From an uncultured Campylobacter sp. (GTDB taxonomy: Bacteria > Campylobacterota > Campylobacteria > Campylobacterales > Campylobacteraceae), in assembly GCF_938015785.1 (NCBI RefSeq), contig NZ_CALLWC010000033.1, positions 1 to 23,279 of the forward strand: 23,279 nucleotides of DNA, given 5' to 3'. The notes beneath the pieces are model-generated. The model worked only from the letters and a program-made list of their open reading frames with translations. It was not told the origin of the DNA and did no database searches. Shown in pieces: positions 7,828 to 15,896 of the stretch. Numbering within the stretch: the first letter of the stretch is position 1; every line of letters begins with the position of its first letter. A program made the translations under genes and the position numbers.

Positions 7828-8202
7828 ATGAAACTAATTTACGCTGCTTGCGTGCTCGCCGTGTTTGCTTCGGCTCAGACCGAAACTGTGCAGGTGCCGG
7901 ACTTTGCTAAAAGCTCGATGAAGACGCATGAGCAGGCCGAGGAAAAACTAATCGCAAATGCCCTAAAAGGCGATCTAAGCCAGATCGCAAGCGATCTAAA
8001 GATCGATAAAACGCTAAAGGGCGGCGAGTCGCTTGTTATTAACGGCGCGCATTACAGGACGATCGAGGGCGACAGCACGCAGTGGAAAGAGGGCGACGCC
8101 GTGCGCCTGCTAAGCGGCAACAAGGACGGCAGGTGCCTAAGCTCGATTATGCTTAATCTGCGCACGAAAACCGTCTGTAAATTTATGTGCGACGCGTATT
8201 AG
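7828..8202 (+). CDS. Small secreted protein of unknown function
   Basis: A 124-residue protein with a Sec signal peptide (MKLIYAACVLAVFASA, likely cleaved before Gln17). The mature part is hydrophilic, with an acidic helical first half and a C-terminal part holding three cysteines (DGRC, then KTVCKFMC), so periplasmic disulfides are possible. I do not recognise the family. The start is supported by GAGGAG (7817-7822) and a TATAAT box. It stands alone: upstream is a decayed transporter and downstream a hairpin overlapping its stop codon. Codon use and GC fit the Campylobacter part of the window. Confidence 0.75.
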   Translation: MKLIYAACVLAVFASAQTETVQVPDFAKSSMKTHEQAEEKLIANALKGDLSQIASDLKIDKTLKGGESLVINGAHYRTIEGDSTQWKEGDAVRLLSGNKDGRCLSSIMLNLRTKTVCKFMCDAY

Positions 8203-8219
8203 ACGAGAATTTCGTCTAA
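8199..8219 (+). terminator. Hairpin over the stop codon
   Basis: TTAGACGA (8199-8206) pairs perfectly with TCGTCTAA (8212-8219) around a 5-base loop, and the TAG stop lies inside the left arm. There is no T run afterwards, so it is a weak terminator or an RNA-stabilising 3' hairpin. Confidence 0.4.
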
Positions 8220-8305
8220 ACCACAAAAATCCACCGGCTCGGCGCAAGCTTCTTGCAACGACCGGTTGTTTCTGCTATCAAGCCCTAGCATAAATCGCTA
8301 AATAT

Positions 8306-8473
8306 ATGCCTATGAATAAAACGTTATTATATATTTTTTTAAAAGCGTTCGTTATGTTTATTGTCCTATATTTGTTCATTCCGCACCCAGAAGATGGAAT
8401 TTATAATATGCTAGATATACGCATGTTTATTGGCTTGGTGTTGTTTTGTATCTGCCTTATATTGGATATTTAG
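8306..8473 (+). CDS. Putative 55-residue two-helix membrane protein
   Basis: An open frame starting MPMNKTLLYIFLKAF. A hydrophobic stretch at about residues 7-26 is followed by a short polar loop with HPEDG, then a second hydrophobic stretch at about 40-54 ending LILDI and TAG. Two well-formed predicted membrane helices with a charged loop are not expected by chance, but the region is AT-rich and there is no evident ribosome site before 8306 or the alternative ATG at 8312. No similarity recognised. It could be a small inner-membrane peptide or a non-coding stretch. Confidence 0.4.
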   Translation: MPMNKTLLYIFLKAFVMFIVLYLFIPHPEDGIYNMLDIRMFIGLVLFCICLILDI

Positions 8474-8606
8474 TTTACATCTTAATCTCTATCTTTACAT
8501 ATCGTATTTTTTGATGGTCGCCAAAATTGCATATCACAAATTTAAATTCTAAACGGCTTGACTTGGGTTGTTTTTAAAATTTCGCTTTAATATCGATAAA
8601 TTCTGC

Positions 8607-8612
8607 TATAAT
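8607..8612 (+). promoter_or_regulatory. -10 box (TATAAT) upstream of pglB
   Basis: TTCTGCTATAAT is a near-perfect extended -10 box. It would give a leader of about 115 bases before pglB, containing only a six-codon ORF (8629-8646). Confidence 0.6.
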
Positions 8613-8732
8613 AAACGCAAATTAAACAATGCCGTTAAAGACGTAACGCGGGCGTGATAAAGCGAGTAAAATTTGTAGAGGCAAATTTTAACCCTGCCGC
8701 TCGGTACTTCAAATGGTAAATCAAGGAAAAAG

Positions 8733-10913
8733 ATGCAAAAATTTAGAATTACAAACGGCGAATGCTCCCGCATGGATATTTTTCTGATCATGACGCTGGT
8801 TTATATATTCGGCGTGGCGTGCAGGTTTTTTTGGATATATTGGGCTAGCGGGATTGAGCAGTTTTCTTTTGACGGCGAGCTCATCATGACTACAAATGAC
8901 GCCTTTGCAAACGCCGAGGGTGCGCGCGATATGATAGCGGGCTTTCACCAGCCGGGCGATCTTAGCCCGTACGGCGCGTCGATCCCAACTCTGGCATTTT
9001 TGCTTAGTAAAATTTTACCAGTCAGCCTAAATAGCATTACGATTTATATGAGCGTGTTTTTGGCGCCGCTAGTGGCCGTACCGATTATTTTAATAGCAAG
9101 AGAGTATAAGATCCTGGGCGCCGGCATCATCGCGGCGCTGCTTGCCACCATATTGCCGGGATATTATATGAGGACTTTAGGCGGGTATTTTGATAGCGAT
9201 ATGTTAAATGTTACTCTGCCGCTGCTAACGCTATGGGCTTTGATTAGGCTCATAGGGCGAAGCGAGCAGAGTAGCTTTGCTTTACCTGCCGTTTTTACGG
9301 TGATTTATGATTGGTGGTATCCTAGCTCGTATTCTTTAAATATGGCGATTATAGTGATATTTTTAATCTATACTTTGATTTTTAATAGACACAATGAGGA
9401 AAATTACAAAGCGATTATTCTTATGGTCGTTGCAGTTATAAATTTTGGCGCGTATTACGAAGGCGAGACAATAATTGTAAATTATATTTTATTGTTCAAA
9501 ACCTCACTGATTGCATTGCTATATTTTTTAATGATTAAAATTCCAAGTCATAAAAGTCAAAAGGCTCTTTGGATCTTGGGTGTGATCGTCGTAATTATGT
9601 TTATCATATTCGGCGGACTTGTGCCTATAGCAGTACAGCTTAAAGCTTACATCTTAAAAGATGTAAGCAAAGAGGAAATTTTCTACTTCTATGGCGTTAG
9701 AAGTACGGTTAATGAGGTAGAAAACGCTAATTTCATGAAATTTGTGCTTGAATCTAGTGGGCATCTATTTATATTTATATGCGCCGTAGGAGGGCTGGCT
9801 CTACTGCTGATAAAATTCCGTTCGTTTATCTTAATCTTACCGATGATAGCGCTTGGAGTTTTAGCACTTTTCGGTGGAACTCGCTTCACAATGTATGCTA
9901 CGCCGATTATAGCGCTTGGATTTGCTTGTTTTATATATTTTGTGCTGAATTACTTTGAAATACGTACCTGGCTTAGAAGTACTTTGTTGGCTATTTTAAC
10001 CTGTTTAGCGCTAATGCCTAGCATAGATTTTATTTATAAATTCCGAGTTGCGCCTACGCTTACGAAAGACTCCATAACGCCTCTTGCAGAGCTAAAAAAT
10101 AAAGCTAACAGAGAGGATTATGTGCTATCGTGGTGGGATTACGGATATTTAATCAGATATTACTCAGATGTAAAAGTAGTAGCTGATCCTGGAGGTAGAC
10201 AGGCGGGAGAATACACTTTTATGAGTGCGTTTTCCTTTAATAAAGATGAGGTAAGCTCTGCTAATATGGCAAGGCTTAATGTCGAATATATACAAAAGTT
10301 GCAAGGTAAAAAATTTGATCCTAAACTGGAAGATAAATTTAAACTAAATCTATATCAAATTCAAAAAGATTATGGCGAAGCCGATATCAATAAATTCTTA
10401 AGTTCTTTAAGCGATAAGAATTTCAAGCTTCCACAGAAAACTAGGGATATATATTATTATTTTGTACCGCACATGATAGATATATTGCCCAATATTTTAA
10501 AATTTTCTACTGTAGATATAGAAACAGGTAAAGAGTCTTGGACGCCATTTATTCATGTGGGTTATGATATTAGAATGGGTAAAGATGGAGAGAGCATCAT
10601 AATAAATGATGAATGCACGCTGCCTAGCGTCGATCCTGAATACCTAATCTATGACGGTAAAAGAATGCCTATTAATTCATATTATCAAGTGGGCGAAGTA
10701 AACGGCAAACTCATAAAATTATCTAAGCAGATAGATAAAAATTCCAATCTTTACGTGATATTTTTACCGGATTACCAAAGAATTTTAATCTTAGATAAAA
10801 AGGTCTTTGAATCAACCTTTATCCAACTTTTTGTGCTGGAAAACTATGATAAAGATCTGTTTGAGCCGGTTTATTTAAGTAATTATGCGCGGATTTACAA
10901 GTTATTAAGATAA
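8733..10913 (+). CDS. pglB: PglB, undecaprenyl-diphosphooligosaccharide-protein glycotransferase
   Basis: A 726-residue STT3-type oligosaccharyltransferase that moves a lipid-linked glycan onto the Asn of D/E-X-N-X-S/T sequons in the periplasm. About 13 membrane helices span roughly residues 15-435 and a periplasmic domain follows. Catalytic features are visible: D56 in TTNDAFANAEGARD, D154 and D156 in GYFDSDML (same numbering as C. lari PglB), the TVNE loop motif with E328 (counterpart of TIxE) and the R384 region GGTRF. The sequon-binding WWDYG is at 467-471, with an MI-type motif near MIDI about residue 580. The start is supported by AAGGA at 8724. Unlike C. jejuni, no glycan-synthesis pgl genes flank it, so the lipid-linked glycan genes must lie elsewhere. 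The second half is somewhat more AT-rich than neighbours. Confidence 0.95.
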   Translation: MQKFRITNGECSRMDIFLIMTLVYIFGVACRFFWIYWASGIEQFSFDGELIMTTNDAFANAEGARDMIAGFHQPGDLSPYGASIPTLAFLLSKILPVSLNSITIYMSVFLAPLVAVPIILIAREYKILGAGIIAALLATILPGYYMRTLGGYFDSDMLNVTLPLLTLWALIRLIGRSEQSSFALPAVFTVIYDWWYPSSYSLNMAIIVIFLIYTLIFNRHNEENYKAIILMVVAVINFGAYYEGETIIVNYILLFKTSLIALLYFLMIKIPSHKSQKALWILGVIVVIMFIIFGGLVPIAVQLKAYILKDVSKEEIFYFYGVRSTVNEVENANFMKFVLESSGHLFIFICAVGGLALLLIKFRSFILILPMIALGVLALFGGTRFTMYATPIIALGFACFIYFVLNYFEIRTWLRSTLLAILTCLALMPSIDFIYKFRVAPTLTKDSITPLAELKNKANREDYVLSWWDYGYLIRYYSDVKVVADPGGRQAGEYTFMSAFSFNKDEVSSANMARLNVEYIQKLQGKKFDPKLEDKFKLNLYQIQKDYGEADINKFLSSLSDKNFKLPQKTRDIYYYFVPHMIDILPNILKFSTVDIETGKESWTPFIHVGYDIRMGKDGESIIINDECTLPSVDPEYLIYDGKRMPINSYYQVGEVNGKLIKLSKQIDKNSNLYVIFLPDYQRILILDKKVFESTFIQLFVLENYDKDLFEPVYLSNYARIYKLLR

Positions 10914-11132
10914 ATTTATATCCAGAGGAATATTGCGTAAATTTTTATTGCATTGTGCTTTTACAAAGCGTATGTTACTAAGCGATAAAATTTATAATGC
11001 AAGCTATATGCTTAGATTTAGAATTTATACTGGTTATAAATAAGTTATAAAAATACTTCAAAATTTTGTCACTAAAAATCGTAAATGTTATGTATTTACT
11101 TTAAATTTAGCCTAGGTTTCGAAGTGTGTCGC

Positions 11133-11138
11133 TATCAT
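11133..11138 (+). promoter_or_regulatory. Possible -10 box of the outer-membrane protein gene
   Basis: GCTATCATT lies 31 bases before the ATG at 11169 in the 255-base gap after pglB. It is a four- or five-of-six match to TATAAT; no other signal was seen in the gap. Confidence 0.35.
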
Positions 11139-11168
11139 TGAGATGAAATTTCACCAAAAGGAGTAAAG

Positions 11169-11753
11169 ATGAGAAATTTAGTTGCAAAAGTGGCGCTTCT
11201 TAGCTCTTTAGCTGCAGTAAGCGCGATGGCGGAGGGGCTTTTCATAGGCGGTGAGGGCGGATACAATTTCAAAAACCAAGCTGCGGGTTTCGATGACGGA
11301 CAACCGCAAATCGGCGTTAAGGCCGGATATGACTTCGGCACGTTTAGAGCTTACGGCGGGTATTTTTACGGATTTAAGGGCGAGGATTCCAGCTCGAATG
11401 CCAATTCGAAGAGAAAGGTTAAATGGAGCACGCACGATTTCGTAGCCGGTACGGATTTTACGCCGGAGCTTTTCGGTAGATTTAAGCTCGTCCTAGGCGC
11501 TTACGCTGGGCTTTCGGTGCTAGATACTGAAGTTAAAATAGACTATAGCAATGGCGGCTGGGTTAGAGCGGACGATACGCTGGGTGGCTTCATTTTGGGC
11601 GGCAAGATAGGTACCGCGTATGAGTTTGGCTCTAATAGCGAGATTGAAATGGGCTTTAAAGCAAGCAAGGCGTGGTACAAAGACGGCGATTATATCGAAG
11701 ATAACGACGGTAAAAAATACGGCGTTTACGCAGGATATAATTATAAATTCTAA
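11169..11753 (+). CDS. Outer-membrane beta-barrel protein
   Basis: A 194-residue protein with a signal peptide (1-21, cleavage after SAMA) and a mature chain of alternating polar/hydrophobic strands rich in Gly and aromatic residues. It has repeated GxKxGYxFG-like strands (GVKAGYDFG, GAYAGLSV, GGKIGTAYEFG, GVYAGYNYKF). The C-terminal Phe is the usual BAM recognition end of outer-membrane barrels. Size and pattern suggest an eight-stranded barrel of the OmpA/OmpW-like opacity family common in Campylobacter. A ligand or pore role cannot be read from the sequence. The start follows AAAAGGAG. It is a monocistronic gene between pglB and metE. Confidence 0.8.
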   Translation: MRNLVAKVALLSSLAAVSAMAEGLFIGGEGGYNFKNQAAGFDDGQPQIGVKAGYDFGTFRAYGGYFYGFKGEDSSSNANSKRKVKWSTHDFVAGTDFTPELFGRFKLVLGAYAGLSVLDTEVKIDYSNGGWVRADDTLGGFILGGKIGTAYEFGSNSEIEMGFKASKAWYKDGDYIEDNDGKKYGVYAGYNYKF

Positions 11754-11837
11754 GAATTTTCATATTTGAGGCATTGCACTGCTTTCATAGAGCCTTGATG
11801 CTCAGTGGCTTTGCGGCGTGTCAGGTAAGGCTAGCTT

Positions 11838-11883
11838 CTCGTCGCAAGGCCTTTACTAAGTTTTAGTAGAATCTTGCGATGAG
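11838..11883. other. Long imperfect hairpin in the gap before metE
   Basis: CTCGTCGCAAG (11838-11848) pairs with CTTGCGATGAG (11873-11883), 11 bp with one G-T pair. Inside the loop a second stem forms from TACTAA (11854-11859) and TTAGTA (11863-11868). No T run follows, so it is not a classic terminator. The rest of the 358-base gap (11754-12111) holds a weaker hairpin at about 11949-11979 and the metE promoter; no B12-riboswitch box was seen. Confidence 0.5.
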
Positions 11884-12067
11884 GCTTAAATTATGATGAA
11901 TTTAACGCCTTTAAATTCAATCCTAAAATTTTAATTTATAGAATTCCGTCGATAAAAATTCCATTTCAGATTTTATCGGCGAAATTCCACCCCTGCGCTT
12001 TTGGATAAAATTTCGTTCATTTTCGAGATTAGATTAAAATTTTAATGACGGCAAAAGAAATTTTAGA

Positions 12068-12073
12068 TAAAAT
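12068..12073 (+). promoter_or_regulatory. -10 box of metE
   Basis: TAAAAT within TTTTAGATAAAATC lies 39 bases before the metE ATG, in AT-rich DNA. It is a plausible Campylobacter -10 element; a ribosome site AAAGGA is at 12101-12106. Confidence 0.45.
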
Positions 12074-12111
12074 CAACACTTTCATACCAAAATTTTACTG
12101 AAAGGATAGAG

Positions 12112-14394
12112 ATGAAGAGTTACGTTACGGGCTTTCCGCGTATCGGAGAGCAGCGCGAGTTAAAGAAGGCTTTGGAGAGCTATTGGGCGGGCAAGTGCGA
12201 TTATGACGCGCTAGAGCGGGTCGCCGCAGAGCTAAAAGATCGTCACATCAAATATCAGCTGGATGCTTGGAGCGGCCTAATTAGCGTGAACGACTTTTCA
12301 TACTACGATCTGATGCTCGATACCAGCGTGCTTTTCGGCGTGATCCCGCAGCGCTTTGCGGCTCTTTCGGCGCATGAGCAGTATTTTGCGATGGCGCGCG
12401 GCAGCAAAGACGCAGTCGCGATGGAGATGACGAAGTGGTTTAACACAAACTACCACTATATCGTGCCCGAGATCTCGGCGTATACGGAATTTAGCCTAAA
12501 TCCTAGTAAAATTTTAAGCGAGTACAAGGCCGCGAAGAATAACGATTTTAAGGATTCCTGCTCGCTAAAGATAAATTTAATCGGACCTATCACCTATCTT
12601 GCGCTTAGCAAATCAAGCGACAAAAGCGATCCGCTCGCGCATTTAGATACCCTTGCCGCAAAATACGAGGAGCTGCTAAAACTTCTTAGCGAGCTTGATA
12701 GCGAGGTCGTAGTTCAGATCGACGAGCCGATTTTCGTAACGGATCGCGCGGCTGAGCTAGCGTCAAAGATCGAGCCTGTTTATCAGCGCCTAAGCAAGGC
12801 TTCAAGCAACGTAAAAATCATCTTTATGACCTATTTTGAGCATGCGACCGAGGCCGTGCGCGAGATAGTAAAGACCGATGTTTGGGCGATCGGGCTTGAT
12901 TTTGTTTACGCAAGCAAAGAGAATATCAAAAAAGAGCTTGAGACTTTAAAAGACGCCAAGACCGTGCTTTTTGCGGGCGTGATCGACGGGCGCAATATCT
13001 GGAAGAGCGATATTGATAAAAAGCTAGCTCAGCTCAAAGCTATCGAGGCCTACGTGCCTAAAGAGCGCATCTACGTGGGTACCTCTTGCTCGCTTTTGCA
13101 CGTGCCTTTTACGCTAAAATACGAGGACAAGCTAAGCGCTGAGATCAAATCCTGGCTAAGTTTCGCGGTCGAAAAGCTAAGCGAAATTTCGATTTTGACC
13201 CATCTTTTCTTTGAAATTCCGATGTGCGAGCACGGCATGAAAGCTCACGAGCAGAATCAAAAATCCGCCAAAACTCGCGCTAGCTCGCCGCTCATCCATG
13301 ACGAGCGAGTGCAAAGCCGCGCTGCAAATTTAAATAAATTCGAGCGCGCCGATCGCTACGAGGATCGCATTAAGGTGCAGAAAAAAGAGCTCGGGTATGG
13401 AATTTTGCCTACCACTACGATCGGCTCTTTTCCGCAAACTGCGGAGCTTCGCCAGGTTCGCAACGCTTATAAAAAGGGGCTTTTAGCGCGCGAGGATTAT
13501 GAGAAGCAGATCAAAGCCTATATCGACGACTGCGTCAAATTTCAAGATGAGATCGGCCTAGACGTGCTGGTTCACGGCGAGCCTGAGCGCAACGATATGG
13601 TTGAGTATTTCGGCGAGCAGATGAGCGGATACGCGTTTAGTGCCAACGGCTGGGTGCAGAGCTACGGCAGCCGCTGCGTGAAACCGCCACTACTTTTCGG
13701 CGACGTTAGCCGCCCAAAACCGATGACCGTAGAGTGGATCAAATACGCTCAAAGCTGCACTAAAAAGATCATGAAAGGTATGCTAACCGGCCCGGTAACG
13801 ATGATGAACTGGAGCTTCGTGCGCGATGATAAGCCTCGCGAGCAAATAGTAAAGCAGCTCGCACTTGCGATTTTTGATGAAATTTCGGATCTGCAAGACG
13901 CGGGTATCAAGATCGTTCAGGTGGACGAAGCTGCGTTTAAAGAGGGCTATCCACTTAGATCCGAAAACATCCCTGCGTATGAAAAATTCGCCGTTAGTGC
14001 TTTTAAGCTCGCTGTCAGCGCCGCAAGTGCTCACACGCAGATTCATACGCATATGTGCTATTCGGAGTTTAACGACATAATCAAAACGATAGAGGCGATG
14101 GATGCCGACGTCATCAGCATCGAGACCGCTCGCAGTGGCAACGAGCTGCTTCGAGTTTTCAAATCGGTCGGCTATAAGCAAGAGGTCGGTCCGGGCGTTT
14201 ACGACATCCATAGCCCGCGAATTCCTAGTGTGCAGGAGCTCGTAAGCCAGATCCGCGCGCTACTTGAGGTGCTTCCTAAAGAGCAGCTGTGGATCAATCC
14301 GGACTGCGGTCTAAAAACCCGTAAATGGGAGGAGGTCCGCCCGAGCCTAAAAAATATGGTCGAAGCGGTTAGGATCATCCGCGCAGAAGCATAA
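12112..14394 (+). CDS. metE: Cobalamin-independent methionine synthase MetE
   Basis: 5-methyltetrahydropteroyltriglutamate-homocysteine S-methyltransferase, 760 residues, full length. The N-terminal barrel begins with GFPRIGEQRELKKALE, the family start. The C-terminal catalytic barrel begins near LPTTTIGSFPQT (about residue 433). Zinc ligands are visible: H647 and C649 in HTHMCYSEF, the glutamate of SIETARSGNE near 671 and C732 in NPDCGLKTR, each offset by six from the E. coli numbering. It makes methionine from homocysteine in the cytoplasm without vitamin B12. It is transcribed alone, with its own -10 box upstream and a terminator 22 bases after the stop. Codon use is typical for this part of the window. 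Confidence 0.97.
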   Translation: MKSYVTGFPRIGEQRELKKALESYWAGKCDYDALERVAAELKDRHIKYQLDAWSGLISVNDFSYYDLMLDTSVLFGVIPQRFAALSAHEQYFAMARGSKDAVAMEMTKWFNTNYHYIVPEISAYTEFSLNPSKILSEYKAAKNNDFKDSCSLKINLIGPITYLALSKSSDKSDPLAHLDTLAAKYEELLKLLSELDSEVVVQIDEPIFVTDRAAELASKIEPVYQRLSKASSNVKIIFMTYFEHATEAVREIVKTDVWAIGLDFVYASKENIKKELETLKDAKTVLFAGVIDGRNIWKSDIDKKLAQLKAIEAYVPKERIYVGTSCSLLHVPFTLKYEDKLSAEIKSWLSFAVEKLSEISILTHLFFEIPMCEHGMKAHEQNQKSAKTRASSPLIHDERVQSRAANLNKFERADRYEDRIKVQKKELGYGILPTTTIGSFPQTAELRQVRNAYKKGLLAREDYEKQIKAYIDDCVKFQDEIGLDVLVHGEPERNDMVEYFGEQMSGYAFSANGWVQSYGSRCVKPPLLFGDVSRPKPMTVEWIKYAQSCTKKIMKGMLTGPVTMMNWSFVRDDKPREQIVKQLALAIFDEISDLQDAGIKIVQVDEAAFKEGYPLRSENIPAYEKFAVSAFKLAVSAASAHTQIHTHMCYSEFNDIIKTIEAMDADVISIETARSGNELLRVFKSVGYKQEVGPGVYDIHSPRIPSVQELVSQIRALLEVLPKEQLWINPDCGLKTRKWEEVRPSLKNMVEAVRIIRAEA

Positions 14395-14415
14395 ATCTAG
14401 CGCATAAAAGACTTT

Positions 14416-14443
14416 GCTGCCGGGCAAAATTCCACCCGGCAGC
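14416..14443 (+). terminator. Terminator after metE
   Basis: GCTGCCGGG (14416-14424) pairs perfectly with CCCGGCAGC (14435-14443) around a 10-base loop. Only a short CATTTTG follows, so termination may be moderate. Confidence 0.75.
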
Positions 14444-15896
14444 CATTTTGCGATAGAATTATGTGAAGCGTTTATTTCGACTATGGACCGCTAAAACAGC
14501 TGCGCGAAATTTTACTTCGAACGAGCATTAAAGGGCGGTGCGAGATTTCTACGCGTCTGCTTGGCAAGCATATTTGATAGCCGCTAAGTAATGCAGCAAT
14601 ATGAAATTTCGCGCAAGATTTACGGATTTCGCAGTTAGGCAAGTTCGGGATTTTTTTAAAATGCGGCGTAAAATTTCATCTCGACTGATAGCTTAGAATT
14701 TCATCGCAACTGCTCGCTTGCTTGAAACGCGGAGCGTAAATTTTATCGCGATTGCCCTGAAGGCAGGTTGGGGCAAGCGATAAAATTTTAAAATTTTCGC
14801 AAATCAGTTCTTGCGCACACAAACCTCGCCAGCCGAATAAAAAACGCTGAAATTTGCAATTTTACGCGGCGTTTTATGAACTATTCGCGCCGCTAGATTA
14901 GAATTTCAAAACGCGAGACAAAGCCGGTATCTTTGCGCTAGAAATTTTAAATTGCAAATTAAAATTTACATTATCTCGTTAGAATAGCTGGGTTACGAAG
15001 CGAGGTCCAGCTCTGCTAGGTTAAATTTCAGCTCAAAATAAAATCTATGTAGCCGTATTGAGATTTACGACTAATTTCGCCTGGTGAGCCTGAATTTACG
15101 CCGCATTAAATTCGAGTTAGAGCCAAAATTTACGATGCGAAACTCGTTGATTTTAACTTGTGTTTTTTGCAAGAAAGAGCGAGGCTAGCGTAAGGTGTGT
15201 TTGCGTTGATACAAAATTTTAAAAGGGGCTTTATGGCGGCGCAGGTCTGCAATTTGCAGTAAAAATTAAAAGCTATGATTTTGGCTCATAAGGCACAGCT
15301 TTTAAATGGTTTCTAACACGCTTTAAAGTGAGATTTTGCTTAGTAATTTTGCGCGATAGATTTTAACGGGCGGAATTTTATTATCGCTGCAAAATTTTTT
15401 GGCTTTTAAAATTTTGCTTTGTAGAATTTCAGCCCTCATAGTTATGATGAAGTGTGGCTCATCTTATTTCGTAAGATTTTAGCGGCGCTACGCGCGTCTA
15501 ATTTATATGGCATGATTCCAAGGCACTTATTTTGAAATCCTGCGGGTAGAACCTGCGAGATTGCGTTTGTGGGGTTTCATAAGAATTGCTGACAAACCGC
15601 TCAGCGCGTTTAAAAATTTTATTCGTGCGTCGAGCCCTCATTTGCGTTTTAAATTTTGCCCTTGCGGCGAAATTTCGCTCACGCGGCAAGGGCTTGCATG
15701 CAAGCTGTCCGTGAATCTAAGGATTTGGACGCTAAATTTATTAGCGCGTTTAGCGATGTAATGCCGTGCCTGCGCATAATATCTCGCGCTGCAAGTGATT
15801 AAAAAAAAGTTTTTGGCTTTTTCGCTTCGTATAAATTTCGCGCTGCGAGCGTTTAAAAGCCGCAAGAGCTTTAAAAATTTAAATTGGAAAGATTGA
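14444..15896. other. 1.45-kb stretch without a convincing gene
   Basis: No open frame here combines a ribosome site, coding-like composition and a recognisable protein; the few frames of 60-75 codons (15498-15865) are arginine/phenylalanine-rich and overlap one another. The DNA is full of AAATTT flanked by GCG, and has short dispersed near-repeats. One example is AAAATTTCATC-TCGACTG at about 14670, with variants near 14695 and 14736. There is a hairpin-rich patch at 15658-15693 and a 7-bp stem at 14841-14875. No tRNA, rRNA or known small RNA was recognised. It may be decayed gene DNA or hold an unannotated RNA. A possible -10 TATAAA for the next operon is at 15830-15835. Confidence 0.55.
15658..15693. 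other. Compound hairpin in the non-coding stretch
   Basis: GCCCTTGC (15658-15665) pairs perfectly with GCAAGGGC (15686-15693), and the interior contains the palindrome GCGAAATTTCGC. There is no T run on either side. It may be part of a structured RNA or a degenerate palindromic element. Confidence 0.4.

Noticed and set aside
11754..12111. B12 or SAM riboswitch before metE
   Set aside because: No B12-box-like GCCACTG element in proper context and no S-box layout; only simple hairpins and a -10 box were visible.
15498..15865. Small ORFs of 60-75 codons in the gap before patA
   Set aside because: They overlap on opposite strands, have no ribosome sites and unusual Arg/Phe/Cys-rich composition; most likely chance frames.
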